A stretch of DNA of 45,282 bases from Gemmatimonadota bacterium (GCA_003562075.1 PWWP01000140.1:1-45282); one strand, 5' to 3'; positions 1 through 9,283 are shown, counted from the stretch's first letter. The notes: generated from the letters alone by a model not told the origin. Made by a program: numbers and translations.

Positions 1-1
1 G

Positions 2-577
2 ACCCGGGAGGAACCCTTCCACCTCCTGGATGGATCCAGCGAGCCGGCCGAGTTCATGATCCGGGACGACACCCTCCGCTACTACAGCGCCGACCGGTAC
101 GCCGCCGTGGACCTCCCCTACGCAGGCCAGGCCTTCTCCATGACGGTGGTGGTCCCCCACGAGGGGGAGCGAATCCACGACCTGGTCCAGGAGCTGGACC
201 CCCAGGAGTGGGACGAGATCATCCAGGGCTTGACCACCACCCGGGTACAGCTCTGGCTCCCCCGCTTCGAGGTGGAGTGGGAGAGTTCCCTCAACGATCC
301 CCTCTCCGCCATGGGGATGGGAGAGGCCTTCCAACCCGGCGCCAATTTCTCCCGGATGTTCCAGGATGCGTCGCCCTGGATCGACGAGGTGAAGCAAAAG
401 AGCTTCATCCGGGTGGACGAGGAAGGGACCGAGGCCGCCGCCGTTACCTCGGTAGTCATGGCCACCTCCATGCCCCCCCAGCTCCGGGCCGACCGGCCCT
501 TCCTCTTCGCCATCCGGGAACGGCTGACCGGAACGATCCTCTTCATGGGATTGGTGGTGGAGATGCCGCGGCTCTGA
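2..577 (+). CDS. Serpin (serine protease inhibitor), C-terminal part
   Basis: The reading frame is open from the window edge, so the 5' end is missing. The residues before the first Met (EEPFHLLDG, then PAEFM) already match the serpin fold, so Met at 56 is internal. Serpins are suicide inhibitors that trap proteases when the reactive-centre loop is cleaved. The hinge EEGTEAAAVTS is intact with small residues, as expected for an inhibitory member. The loop continues VVMATSMPP, placing P1 at about Thr/Ser, and the RPFLFAIRE strand plus FMGLVV close the fold. A Ser/Thr-like P1 would fit elastase- or subtilisin-like targets rather than trypsin; that is inference. Location (secreted or periplasmic) cannot be judged without the N terminus. 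The family call is firm, the target is unknown. Confidence 0.93.
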   Translation, partial: TREEPFHLLDGSSEPAEFMIRDDTLRYYSADRYAAVDLPYAGQAFSMTVVVPHEGERIHDLVQELDPQEWDEIIQGLTTTRVQLWLPRFEVEWESSLNDPLSAMGMGEAFQPGANFSRMFQDASPWIDEVKQKSFIRVDEEGTEAAAVTSVVMATSMPPQLRADRPFLFAIRERLTGTILFMGLVVEMPRL

Positions 578-578
578 G

Positions 579-834
579 AGGCTGCTGAAGAAACAAGAGG
601 GCCGCCGCTGGGTCCAAGGCGGCTCGCGGCAGGCATAGCGGACGAGCTATGTCCAGGCGAGCCAACGCCGGAGGCGGCGACCTACCGCCCCAACCCGAAG
701 GGCGCCAGGGGGTTGTGTCCCTGGGTCGTCGTTGGAGCCCTTTGCCGATGCGCTGCGGCATCGCCTTCAAGGATCCGCCTCGCCCAGGGCCGCAAGACCC
801 CGACGCGGCGGTCGCTCCTGTACTTCAACAGCCT
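579..834. repeat. 256-bp structured repeat with imperfect terminal inverted repeats
   Basis: Starts 2 bases after the serpin stop. The ends AGGCTGCTGAAG (579-590) and CTTCAACAGCCT (823-834) are inverted copies of each other at 11 of 12 positions. Inside is a nested stem: GGCTCGC (621-627) with GCGAGCC (657-663), enclosing CATAGC (634-639) with GCTATG (646-651). No convincing gene is present. The right end resembles short repeats at 9247-9283 and 25220-25250. It could be a MITE-like non-autonomous element or a REP-like intergenic repeat; no target-site duplication was established. Confidence 0.5.
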
Positions 835-869
835 TCTAATCCGGGCAGGGAGTCAGAGAGGGAGCTCAA

Positions 870-987
870 ATTATAATGAAATCACATATTTTGAGGCTGA
901 CCCACCCGGTCCGGCCGCTGAAACCAGTGGATTCGCGGGCTGGATAGCCCGTGAGACCAGAAGATTATAATAAAATCACATACTTCA
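870..987. repeat. Pair of AT-rich 22-bp direct repeats
   Basis: Copies at 870-891 and 966-987 share ATTATAAT(G/A)AAATCACATA and differ at only two positions. Start-to-start spacing is 96 bases. Each contains the palindrome ATTATAAT, which can read as a -10 element on either strand. They stand out as AT-rich islands in GC-rich DNA, between the 256-bp repeat and the end of the M14 gene. No ORF worth calling lies between or around them, so the rest of 835-1053 holds nothing else I can name. Confidence 0.55.
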
Positions 988-1053
988 GGGCCGGGAGGTG
1001 CGCCTGACGGGCACCCTCCCCGAGGTCGTGGACCGAACATCCCCACCCCGAGG

Positions 1054-3855
1054 CTACAGCCGGTCCCAGTGCAGGATCGAGTTCCAGACCAGGGAGAACA
1101 TCCCGTGGGTCTGGTAGCGGTGCAGGGGGTTGAACCCGAAGAGGACCACGTTGCCCTCGCCCACCGGTGCTGAGATGACGGCGGGCCGGCCTGCCAGCCC
1201 CTCTCCATTGATGACGAGCCCGCTCAGGAAGAGCTCGTCAGCCTCCCCGTAGCGGAGGACGACCCGGTCCGCCATGGACCCGGACACATTGAAGTAGGGA
1301 CCGAACCGGTTGATGAGGGGCACGTCCTCAGGATAGCCCCAGGCCACTGGATGACCGTCGTTCACCACCTTCCCCTGGACGATGGAGCCAGGCACGAAGA
1401 GGTCTGCCGGGTCAGCCAGCGAGACCCCGCGCACCAGGCCGAAGTCCACCGGAAGGGTGGAGGCCGAGCCCAGGGTGATGAAGGTGCCGCCGGCCCGGAC
1501 GAACCGCTCCAGTTCGGCCAGCCCATCGTATCCCATCCCCCCGGTCATGTCATCCGTCTCCGAGTACATGCCCAGCGAGGGGTAGTCGGGGTGGGGGCGC
1601 CAGGGGAGGGGTGAGAGCTCCGGGTCCACCCCGCCGAAGATCTGCTGGGCGTTGGAGCCTCGGCCCTGCTCGGGGAAGAGGATCACGTCGAAGCGGTCGC
1701 GGAGGCCCCCGTCCCGGAGCCGGTCCTCGGGGAGGTACTCGTAGGGGATCCCCATCCGATCCAGGTTGTAGCGGGCCCACCCGTCGTCCTGGGTGTTCCG
1801 CCAGCTGTGCAGGAGGGCGATGCGGGGCAGGGTCGTGGAAGCCCGCTCCACTCCCTCCACCTCACCGGCCGAGAGCCCCACCAGGTGGAAACCGTGGCTC
1901 CGGGCCCACCCCTCCAGCTGCCCCCGATCGGTCCCGTCGGCGGCGAAGAGCCAGGCACCTGCCTCCAGTGAGCGGTCCCCGGCATCGATGGCCTCGTGGG
2001 CCACCTCCATCTCCAGATCAGACAGCTCCCACCGGGCCTCCAGGGCGTAGCCCGAGGCGGCCGGATGGACGGCGTACCAGGCCGAGCCCGAGGGGATGTC
2101 CACCGCACCGGGGATCTCCACCGTCTGAACCTGACTGGCGGCCAGCTCCTGGACGCCTGGCTCCTCGATCCCGTGGACCTCCACGTTGTAGAGATACCCG
2201 AAAGTCCACCCCACATCGTCATATGGGCGGGGTGCATCTTCAGGGAAGTGCTGGATCCCCATGAGGGTTTCCACGTAGTCCCGGTACGGCTGGTCCATGC
2301 GGATGAGGAAGTCCCCCTCCTGGACCTGGACCTGGCCGAAATTCCCGGGGGCCTGGGCCCGATGCACCTCGATCCCCTGATCCACCAGATTGTTCAGGAG
2401 GTGGGCCACATTCCCTTTTCGGAGCTGGTCCGCCGGGAGGTGGTAGGCGAAGGGAGCGTCCGTCCGGCCCCGGTCCAGGGAGCGATTCGACTTGATCCAG
2501 AACTGCTCCAGGATCCGCTCCCGGTTCTCAGCATACAGGAAGAGGGAGTGGAGGACCCCGGTCTGGGCATAGTTCACATTGTTTCGGAGCGACCAGATGG
2601 TCTCGGAGCGAGGGGGGTTGGGCCGATACCACCGGACCTCAGTGGAGCCGGAACCCAGCTCCCGGGTCACGGTGTTGGGGACCGAGTTCCCGAAGGTCTC
2701 GTAGAAGCGCCCGATGGCGTTCCGGTTGTTGGCGTGCCAGAAGAGATAGCTGGGATTCCACCCGTCATAGAACCCGTGGGTCCAGACCCCTGGATGTCCC
2801 AGACTGGTGAGGGCCGTCACCTCGTAGTTGGCGATCCACTGCCACTCACTCACCGTGATGGGGTCCACATTCGGGTTGTAGGGGCCCGTCCCGGTGGAGA
2901 CGTAGAGGTAGGGCACCGACTCGTGGAGATCCAGGGTGATGGGGGGCTTCCACTCCAGGAAGAGATCCATGGTCTCCTGGGTGAGGCGGGCGATCCGCTG
3001 GAGCCCGTCCCGGTTGTTGTCGTGGCGGATGTACTTCCCCCAGAAGGGAGGACCGGGGATCCGGTCGCTCCAGTCGGCCAGCTCCGGGTCGGCGTGCTTC
3101 CGGTACCAATCCACCACCCGGTTCCGCCCGTCCGGCTCCACCACCGGCACGATGAACACCAGAACGTTCTCCCGGATGGCCTGGATCATGGGGTCCTCGG
3201 AGGCCGCCAGCCGGTACGCCAGCTCCAGCGTCACCTCCGGGTGCCCGGTCTCCGGAGAATGGAGCCCGGAATAGATGAGGTGGATGACCGGGAGCTCCTC
3301 CATGAGTGCCCGGGCCTCCTCCTCCGAAGTGCCCCGGGGATCGGCCAACTGGTTCATCCCCTCCCGGACCCGCTGGAGGCGCGCCAGGTTCTGGGTGGAG
3401 CCGATCTGGACCAGGGCCAGGTTGTTCCCGTCCTCCGTCTCTCCCAGGAGTTGGAAATTCACCCGGTCCGAGCTGCCTGCCAGCGCCTCGTGGTAGCCGT
3501 AGATCTCGTCCACCCGGTGGAGGTAGCCCGGCTTTCCAATGGGATATCCGAAGTGATCCATGGGCGACACCACACCCTCGGCCACCGGTAGGTGGTCCAC
3601 CACGGGGTTGGTGTACTCGGGCATGGTGGTCCAGGAGCGCATGAGCTCCGTGGCCTCCACGTCCACGGCCTGCCCCCAGGGCGTGGTCTCGGAAATGGGC
3701 TCCGACTCCCACCAGTCGTACGTCTGGGGGACAGGCCCCGGAGCGTCGCTCCCCCCGGTTTCCTGGGCCGCCAGGGGTGGGGTCAGAAGGAGTGCCCCGG
3801 CGACGAGGATCGCCGGAAGGGGGAAACGGCAACGACGTGACCGGACCATGTTCAT
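1054..3855 (-). CDS. Exported M14-family zinc carboxypeptidase with C-terminal amidotransferase-like domain
   Basis: A 933-residue exported protein. The N terminus (basic RSRRCR, hydrophobic LPAILVAGALLL, then APLAAQ-like cleavage region) is a Sec signal peptide; the start could be the ATG at 3855 or the one two codons later. M14 enzymes remove C-terminal residues from peptides using one zinc. The ligands are seen as HSPE in SGLHSPETGHPE (about residue 200) and the later His in LDLHES; RELGSGSTEV supplies the likely catalytic Glu. The last third (from IALLHSWRNTQ, with ILFPEQGRG) resembles the class I glutamine-amidotransferase/ThuA-like flavodoxin fold found appended to M14 enzymes; no catalytic Cys triad is obvious there. 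Probably a periplasmic or secreted nutrient peptidase, in line with the M28, M30 and M23 enzymes nearby. Substrate unknown. Confidence 0.9.
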   Translation of the reverse strand: MNMVRSRRCRFPLPAILVAGALLLTPPLAAQETGGSDAPGPVPQTYDWWESEPISETTPWGQAVDVEATELMRSWTTMPEYTNPVVDHLPVAEGVVSPMDHFGYPIGKPGYLHRVDEIYGYHEALAGSSDRVNFQLLGETEDGNNLALVQIGSTQNLARLQRVREGMNQLADPRGTSEEEARALMEELPVIHLIYSGLHSPETGHPEVTLELAYRLAASEDPMIQAIRENVLVFIVPVVEPDGRNRVVDWYRKHADPELADWSDRIPGPPFWGKYIRHDNNRDGLQRIARLTQETMDLFLEWKPPITLDLHESVPYLYVSTGTGPYNPNVDPITVSEWQWIANYEVTALTSLGHPGVWTHGFYDGWNPSYLFWHANNRNAIGRFYETFGNSVPNTVTRELGSGSTEVRWYRPNPPRSETIWSLRNNVNYAQTGVLHSLFLYAENRERILEQFWIKSNRSLDRGRTDAPFAYHLPADQLRKGNVAHLLNNLVDQGIEVHRAQAPGNFGQVQVQEGDFLIRMDQPYRDYVETLMGIQHFPEDAPRPYDDVGWTFGYLYNVEVHGIEEPGVQELAASQVQTVEIPGAVDIPSGSAWYAVHPAASGYALEARWELSDLEMEVAHEAIDAGDRSLEAGAWLFAADGTDRGQLEGWARSHGFHLVGLSAGEVEGVERASTTLPRIALLHSWRNTQDDGWARYNLDRMGIPYEYLPEDRLRDGGLRDRFDVILFPEQGRGSNAQQIFGGVDPELSPLPWRPHPDYPSLGMYSETDDMTGGMGYDGLAELERFVRAGGTFITLGSASTLPVDFGLVRGVSLADPADLFVPGSIVQGKVVNDGHPVAWGYPEDVPLINRFGPYFNVSGSMADRVVLRYGEADELFLSGLVINGEGLAGRPAVISAPVGEGNVVLFGFNPLHRYQTHGMFSLVWNSILHWDRL

Positions 3856-3963
3856 GAATCAGTTGGGGCTTGAGGGACCCATCCCCGGAGACCTGGCTCC
3901 AGGGTCCGAAGAATTTTCCAGACCAGCAAGACAGTAGGCATGTAAGGGGTGAGGGTCCAGCAG

Positions 3964-3991
3964 AGGAGGACGGACTCCCCCGTGTCCTCCT
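3964..3991 (-). terminator. Hairpin downstream of argG (possible terminator)
   Basis: Perfect 8-bp stem AGGAGGAC/GTCCTCCT with a 12-base loop, about 80 bases past the argG stop and before the M14 start. There is no T-run on the minus strand, so termination is only a suggestion. A second small stem (GCTCCC/GGGAGC) follows in the same gap. Confidence 0.35.
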
Positions 3992-4073
3992 GCTCCCCCG
4001 ATCCCCTCGAGGGAGCAGGGCAGCGGGCTCCATCCCCCCATCCAGGACCGTCCTCCCCCGGCCCGGCCCCGAA

Positions 4074-5324
4074 TCACTCCGCCCCGTCCTCCTCCGATTC
4101 CACCTGCCCCAGAATCAGCTTGTGGGCCCGAAGGCGGAGGGAGCTGATCCGGATGAAGCCCCAGGCATCCTCCTGGTCGTACCCGCCGGAGACGTCCATG
4201 GAGGAGAGCTCCTGGTCGTAGAGGAGGCTGGAGGACTGGCGTCCCATGGGCACCACGTTCCCCTTGTAGAGCTGCACCCGGACCCGGCCGTCGATGAGCT
4301 GCTCCGACTGACGGAAGGCGGCCTGGATGAAGTCCATTTCAGGAGAGAACCAGAAGCCGTTGTAGATGATCTCGGCGAAGCGGGGAGAGAGCATGTCCCG
4401 GAGACGGAGCACCTCCCGGTCCATGGCCACCCCTTCCAGGTCCCGCAGGGCATGGTGGAGGATGGTCCCTCCCGGCGTCTCGTAGATCCCCCGGGACTTG
4501 ATCCCCACGAAGCGGTTCTCCACCATGTCCACCCGTCCAATCCCGTGGATGCCGGCTTGTTCGTTCAGGTAGGTGAAGAGGGCCACCGGATCCTCGTGGA
4601 CCGTCCCGTCACTCAGGTTTTCCACCTGCACCGGTACCGAATCCTTGAAGTGGATGGCCAGCTCCGTGGGGGTGTCGGGAGCGTCCTGGAGGGACCGGGT
4701 GAGTTTGAACATCTCCGCAGGCGGAGATATGTCCGGATCCTCCAGCAAGCCGGCCTCATAGGACCGGTGCATGAGGTTCTCATCCGAGGAGTACGGCTTC
4801 TCAGCCGAGGCTTCCACCTCGATCCCGTGCTCCTGGGCATAGGCCAGGAGGTCGGGCCGACCCTGGAAGCGCTCCAGGAACTCCCGCTCTTTCCAGGGGG
4901 CGATGACCTCCAGTTGGGGGGCAAGGGCGGCAAAGGCCAGTTCGAAGCGGACCTGGTCGTTCCCCTTCCCCGTGGCCCCATGGGCCACCGCTGTGGCCCC
5001 TTCCCGGATGGCGATCTCCACCTGGCGTCGAGCAATGACCGGCCGGGCCAGGGCCGTCCCCAGGAGGTAGCGGTTCTCGTAGATGGCGTTTCCCGCGATG
5101 GCCGGGAAGATGAAGTCGGTGACGAACTCCTCCTTCAGGTCCTCCACGAAGGCCTTGGAGGCACCCGTCCGGAGGGCCCCCTCCCGGATCGCATCGAAAT
5201 CCTCGATCTGACCCACGTCGGCAATGTAGGCGATGACCTCATAGCCTCGCTGGAGCAGGACCTTCAGGATGCAGGCCGTATCCAGCCCGCCGCTGTATGC
5301 CAGTACCACCTTCTTCTCTGCCAC
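4074..5324 (-). CDS. argG: Argininosuccinate synthase
   Basis: A 416-residue cytoplasmic enzyme that joins citrulline and aspartate with ATP to give argininosuccinate, the penultimate step of arginine synthesis. The N-type ATP pyrophosphatase loop AYSGGLDT is at residues 9-16, followed by the family motifs [11 protein letters not shown]-like [10 protein letters not shown] and YSSDENL. Length is normal for the family. The start is GTG, chosen because GAGGAG lies 6-9 bases upstream and the next Met is far inside the fold. It is not next to other arg genes here; the neighbours are a transporter and a peptidase, so it is probably a single-gene unit. About 250 bases upstream hold no recognised element. 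Confidence 0.97.
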   Translation of the reverse strand: MAEKKVVLAYSGGLDTACILKVLLQRGYEVIAYIADVGQIEDFDAIREGALRTGASKAFVEDLKEEFVTDFIFPAIAGNAIYENRYLLGTALARPVIARRQVEIAIREGATAVAHGATGKGNDQVRFELAFAALAPQLEVIAPWKEREFLERFQGRPDLLAYAQEHGIEVEASAEKPYSSDENLMHRSYEAGLLEDPDISPPAEMFKLTRSLQDAPDTPTELAIHFKDSVPVQVENLSDGTVHEDPVALFTYLNEQAGIHGIGRVDMVENRFVGIKSRGIYETPGGTILHHALRDLEGVAMDREVLRLRDMLSPRFAEIIYNGFWFSPEMDFIQAAFRQSEQLIDGRVRVQLYKGNVVPMGRQSSSLLYDQELSSMDVSGGYDQEDAWGFIRISSLRLRAHKLILGQVESEEDGAE

Positions 5325-5574
5325 TGCCTCTCCTCTTCACTTGATCAGGGCCGGTCGTGGTCGGAGCAGGACCGGAATCGCAAGGTTTGCCGGGAGCCAC
5401 CGTCATCGTCCCGGGGGGCTCGAATAGAAGGTGGAATCCGCTCCTTCAGCAAGGGCCTTCTCGACGATCGGGCCCGCCCCGGCCTCTCCGGACCGGGGAT
5501 TGGGTCGGGAACTGGCCTCTGGGAGACCCCGCTCCCTGGGCAGGACTCCGCCGAACCCCCGGGCCCCCCTCCAC

Positions 5575-7467
5575 TCAGAGGGGCCAGAAGGTCAGGATCA
5601 GGGGAATCCCCACCAGGACCGTCAGCACCTCCAGGGGCAGTCCCATCCGCCAGTAGTCACCGAATCGGTACCCCCCCGCATTCATGACCAGGACGTTGGA
5701 CTGGTGGCCAATGGGGGTCAGGAAGGCCGAGGATCCCCCCACCGCCACCGCCATGAGGAAGGGATCGGCGGACACGCCCAACCCCAGGGAGACGGTAATG
5801 GCGATGGGGGCCATGAGGACCACGGCCGCCGCATTGTTCACCAGGTCCGAGAGAAACATGGTCCCCACCATGACCACAGCCAGCGTCCCCGCCGCCGGGA
5901 GTTGGTCCCCCAGCATGAGGATGTAGCCTGCGATCCGGTCCGCTCCTCCCGTGGTCTCCAGGGCCTCCCCCACCGGGATCATGGCCCCCAGGAGGACAAT
6001 GACGGGCCAGTCCACACTGGTATAGAGCTCCCTCAGGGGCACCAGGTTGAAGAGAACCATGGCCAGGGCGGCTCCGGTGAAGGCCACCGTCACCGGGAGT
6101 TGCCCCGTCGCTGTGAGAATCATCGCAATCCCGAAAAGCCCTACACCCAGGATGAGACGCCGGGGACGGCCCACCTTCAGGTCTCGCTCGGCAAGGGGAA
6201 GGCATCCCATGGCCGAAAGGGTCTCCTGAACCCGTTCCGACCGGACCTGCAGGAGGAGCACGTCTCCCGCCTCCAACTTCACGTGGCCGAGCCGACGGGT
6301 CAGCCGTTCCCCTCTTCGGGCCAGGGCCAGGAGATTGGCGCCGTGGCGCCATCGCAGGTTCGTGGACGCTGCGGAGCGCCCCACCAGCGGCGAATCAGGG
6401 CGGACCACTACCTCCAGGAGGCTCACCTCCTCCGACTTCAGGGCCTCCTGGTCCAGCTCTCGCTCACCTTCCAGGGCGAAGCGACTTCCGTCGGCCAGCT
6501 CCTCCAGCGCCTCGGACCCGGCCTCCACCAGGAGGATGTCGCCGGCCTGCAGGACCTCCCAGGGAGACGGCGCCGGTAGCTTCCGGCCGTTCCGGATCAG
6601 GGCCACCACCAGGAAGCCGCCCTCCACCTCCTCTTCCACCTTGCGAAGGGTGTCCCCTTCCACGGAAGAGTCCTCCGGCACCCGGATCTCGGTCAGGTAC
6701 TCCTGGATCTGGAAGAGATCCTCCTCCGCTCCTCCCCCTGTCCGCTCGGGGAGGAGCCGCCATCCCACCAGGGAGATGAAGAGGATGCCCGCCACCGTGA
6801 CTCCTACGCCCACGGGGGCGAAGTCGAACATCTGAAACGCCATGGCGCCGTCCTCGGCCCGAAAGCTGGCGATGATGATGTTGGGTGGCGTTCCGATGAG
6901 GGTGGTCATCCCTCCCAGCAAGGAAGCGAAGGCCAGAGGCATGAGGAGGACGGAGGGGGGTTGGCCGCACTTTCGGGCCAGCCGGACCGCCACGGGGAGG
7001 AAGATGGCCAGAGCCCCCACATTGTTCATGAAGGCCGAGCACACGGCCACCATGAGGGAGAGAGCAGCCACCTGCAGAGTTGTTCGATCTCCGATCCGGA
7101 CCACCCACCCGGATATGATCTGGACCAGGCCCGAGGCCTGGAGCCCCCGGCTTACCACCAGCACCGCGGCCACGGTGATCACGGCCGGGTGGGCAAATCC
7201 GGTGAAGAGGCGATCCGCAGGGATCACCCCCACCAAAGCCAGCATCAGTGCCACTCCCAACGCCACAAGGTCATAACGCCAGGGACCGGCCACGAAGAGG
7301 GCCAGAGCCAGGATGAGGACGCCGAATACGGCCAGCTCCGCCACAGGGTCCGCCAGGCTGATCATGGCCCCAAGCTGCCAGCCCCCGCTCATCACCACAA
7401 GATCACCCCAGGACCGAGGGGAGGCCTCTCCGGCGCTCCGGTCCGGGACCAAGCTCACCTGAGACAC
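5575..7467 (-). CDS. SLC13/DASS-type permease with two RCK_C domains
   Basis: A 630-residue inner-membrane protein with two hydrophobic halves separated by a soluble centre. Each half carries the pseudo-repeat motif of the family: LIGTPPNIIIA in the first and TPIGHQSNVLV in the second. Members move anions such as dicarboxylates, sulfate or citrate with sodium or protons. The central roughly 180 residues contain two TrkA-C/RCK_C-like folds (AGDILLVEA and AGDVLLLQV mark their ends), which usually bind a regulatory ligand. The start is ambiguous: GTG at 7467, or ATG at 7392 or 7359; none has a clear Shine-Dalgarno sequence and all precede the first membrane segment. Divergent from the M28 peptidase. 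Substrate cannot be told from sequence. Confidence 0.9.
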   Translation of the reverse strand: MSQVSLVPDRSAGEASPRSWGDLVVMSGGWQLGAMISLADPVAELAVFGVLILALALFVAGPWRYDLVALGVALMLALVGVIPADRLFTGFAHPAVITVAAVLVVSRGLQASGLVQIISGWVVRIGDRTTLQVAALSLMVAVCSAFMNNVGALAIFLPVAVRLARKCGQPPSVLLMPLAFASLLGGMTTLIGTPPNIIIASFRAEDGAMAFQMFDFAPVGVGVTVAGILFISLVGWRLLPERTGGGAEEDLFQIQEYLTEIRVPEDSSVEGDTLRKVEEEVEGGFLVVALIRNGRKLPAPSPWEVLQAGDILLVEAGSEALEELADGSRFALEGERELDQEALKSEEVSLLEVVVRPDSPLVGRSAASTNLRWRHGANLLALARRGERLTRRLGHVKLEAGDVLLLQVRSERVQETLSAMGCLPLAERDLKVGRPRRLILGVGLFGIAMILTATGQLPVTVAFTGAALAMVLFNLVPLRELYTSVDWPVIVLLGAMIPVGEALETTGGADRIAGYILMLGDQLPAAGTLAVVMVGTMFLSDLVNNAAAVVLMAPIAITVSLGLGVSADPFLMAVAVGGSSAFLTPIGHQSNVLVMNAGGYRFGDYWRMGLPLEVLTVLVGIPLILTFWPL

Positions 7468-7604
7468 TCCGTCCCAGGGATGGTCCCCCCAGAGCCTGTC
7501 TTCTACCTTTGCAGGAATGGTTCGACGGATGGGAGGGCTGGCCCCATGGTGGTCTCCAGGCCTTCCATCCCCACGAATGTGCCGCTCTCACGGAGAGACA
7601 CGTC

Positions 7605-9185
7605 ATGCGCGCTCTGAGTTTGACCCTTCTGCTGTCTATCGCTTTGGTGGGTCTGCCTGCCGGACACGCCCACGGCCAGACCTTCAGTGTGGACGACCCG
7701 GTCCTGGAGGGAATCTGGGACCAGGCCATGAACAACTCCCAGATCGAGGACCTGGCCCAGGCCCTGATGGATTCCATTGGACCCCGCCTCACCGGTGCTC
7801 CCGGGATCGACCGGGGGCATGACTGGCTCGTTCACATGTACGAGCAGTGGGGTGTGGAGGCTGACAATCGCCAGTACGGCACCTGGGTCGGGTGGGACCG
7901 GGGGATCAGTCATATCGACCTCCTGGAGCCCCGGGTCCGTTCCCTGGACGGGATGAACCTGGCCTGGAGCCCGGGGACCAACGGCCCCGTCACCGGCGAG
8001 GTGGTGGTGCCTCCTGAGTTCTCCAACCAGGCCGACTTCGAGGCATGGCTCCCATCGGTGGATGGAAAGTTCGTCATGGCCTCCCTGGCACCCTTCACCT
8101 GCCGTCCCGAGTCCAACTGGGAGGAGCACGCCACCTCAGAATCATTGGAGCGGATGAGGGAACGGCGGTCCGCTGAGGCCGAGGCCTGGAGCGCCAACCT
8201 GCAGCGTACCGGCCTCTCTCCTCAGGAGATGCCCCTTCGCCTGGAGGAAGCCGGAGCTGCCGGCGTGGTGACCATGAACTGGTCCGGCGGGTGGGGAGCC
8301 AACCGGATCTTCAATGCCCGGACCCGGGAGATCCCCACCTTCGAACTCTCCTGCGAGGACTACGGCCTGGTCTTCCGCTTGGCCGAGCGGGAGCAGGGGC
8401 CCGTGCTCCGGGTGAACTTTGAAGCCGAGTTCCTTGGTGACGTCCCGGTCTACAACACCATCGCTACCATTCCAGGGACCGAGCGCCCTGACGAATACGT
8501 CATGCTGTCGGCCCACTTCGACTCCTGGGATGGTTCTTCCGGTGCCACCGACAATGGAACCGGCACCGTCCTCATGATGGAGACCATCCGGATCCTGACC
8601 GAGGTCTACCCCGAGCCCAAGCGGACCATCCTGGTGGGGCACTGGGGTGGCGAGGAACAGGGCCTGAACGGGTCCCGGGCCTTTGCGGCGGACCACCCGG
8701 AGGTAGTGGACGGCATGCAGGTCCTTCTGAATCAGGACAACGGCACAGGCCGCGTGGTGAACATCTCCATGCAGGGACTGGTGGACGCCTCGGACCACAT
8801 GTCCCGCTGGCTGGCCCGTGTCCCCTCCGAGGTGAACCAGCACGTCAATCTCGGCCTTCCCGGAACCCCGTCCTCCGGAGGGACGGACCATGCGTCCTTC
8901 ATCTGCGCCGGAGCGCCGGCCTTCAGCCTGTCGGCTCACCACTGGGACTACTTCACCTATACCTGGCACACGAACCGGGACACCTTCGACAAGCTGGTCC
9001 TGGATGACCTGAAGAACAACTCGGTCCTGGTGGCCTCTCTGGCGTATCTGGCCTCTGAGGACCCGGAGACCGTGTCCCGGGAGCGACGGACCGTCATGCC
9101 GGTGAGCCCTCAGACGGGTGAGCCCATGGAGTGGCCTGAGTGTCAGACGCCGGACCGGAGCGCGGAAACCAGCCCACGGATGTGA
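7605..9185 (+). CDS. Exported M28-family zinc aminopeptidase
   Basis: A 526-residue peptidase with a Sec signal (MRALSLTLLLSIALVGLPAG, cut near GHAHGQ). The ATG at 7605 is preferred because it begins the signal peptide and has GGAGAG 8 bases upstream; the frame is open further upstream but without a better start. M28 enzymes are two-zinc aminopeptidases or carboxypeptidases. Ligands appear in order: His and Asp in SAHFDSWDGSSGATDN, the catalytic Glu pair in GHWGGEEQG, Asp in LNQDNGTG, and the last His in SAHHWDY. An inserted PA-like domain (about residues 120-270) precedes the catalytic domain. Likely periplasmic or extracellular, using peptides as nutrients. It is transcribed alone and followed by a hairpin terminator. 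Confidence 0.93.
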   Translation: MRALSLTLLLSIALVGLPAGHAHGQTFSVDDPVLEGIWDQAMNNSQIEDLAQALMDSIGPRLTGAPGIDRGHDWLVHMYEQWGVEADNRQYGTWVGWDRGISHIDLLEPRVRSLDGMNLAWSPGTNGPVTGEVVVPPEFSNQADFEAWLPSVDGKFVMASLAPFTCRPESNWEEHATSESLERMRERRSAEAEAWSANLQRTGLSPQEMPLRLEEAGAAGVVTMNWSGGWGANRIFNARTREIPTFELSCEDYGLVFRLAEREQGPVLRVNFEAEFLGDVPVYNTIATIPGTERPDEYVMLSAHFDSWDGSSGATDNGTGTVLMMETIRILTEVYPEPKRTILVGHWGGEEQGLNGSRAFAADHPEVVDGMQVLLNQDNGTGRVVNISMQGLVDASDHMSRWLARVPSEVNQHVNLGLPGTPSSGGTDHASFICAGAPAFSLSAHHWDYFTYTWHTNRDTFDKLVLDDLKNNSVLVASLAYLASEDPETVSRERRTVMPVSPQTGEPMEWPECQTPDRSAETSPRM

Positions 9186-9206
9186 TCGCTTCAGTCATCG
9201 TACACG

Positions 9207-9238
9207 AGGGGCCCGGGCGAAGGATTGCCCGGGCCCCT
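9207..9238. terminator. Hairpin terminator between convergent genes
   Basis: Perfect 12-bp stem AGGGGCCCGGGC/GCCCGGGCCCCT with loop GAAGGATT, 21 bases after the M28 stop. Its GC-rich symmetrical stem could serve both the M28 gene and the oppositely directed maleylacetate reductase operon. There is no T-tract. Confidence 0.65.
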
Positions 9239-9246
9239 GACGTTCG

Positions 9247-9283
9247 CAACGGTGGCGCCCTGTACTACTTCAACGGCCTTCTA
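9247..9283. repeat. Short dispersed repeat overlapping a gene end
   Basis: Bases 9247-9266 (CAACGGTGGCGCCCTGTACT) are identical to 25220-25239. The following CTTCAACGGCCTTCTA matches the right end of the 256-bp repeat at 823-836. The last three bases are the TAG stop codon (minus strand) of the maleylacetate reductase, so the repeat supplies or replaces the gene's natural end. Confidence 0.6.

Noticed and set aside
1996-3591. Long open frame of 531 codons on the plus strand
   Set aside because: It is antisense to the M14 gene, which has clear catalytic motifs and a signal peptide; the plus-strand translation has no family character.
5325-5574. Riboswitch or arginine operator upstream of argG
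   Set aside because: No inverted repeat of ARG-box type or known riboswitch core could be recognised in these 250 bases.
3870-5687. Open frame of 605 codons on the plus strand
   Set aside because: It lies opposite argG and the intergenic gap. High GC content keeps antisense frames open, and argG is unmistakable.
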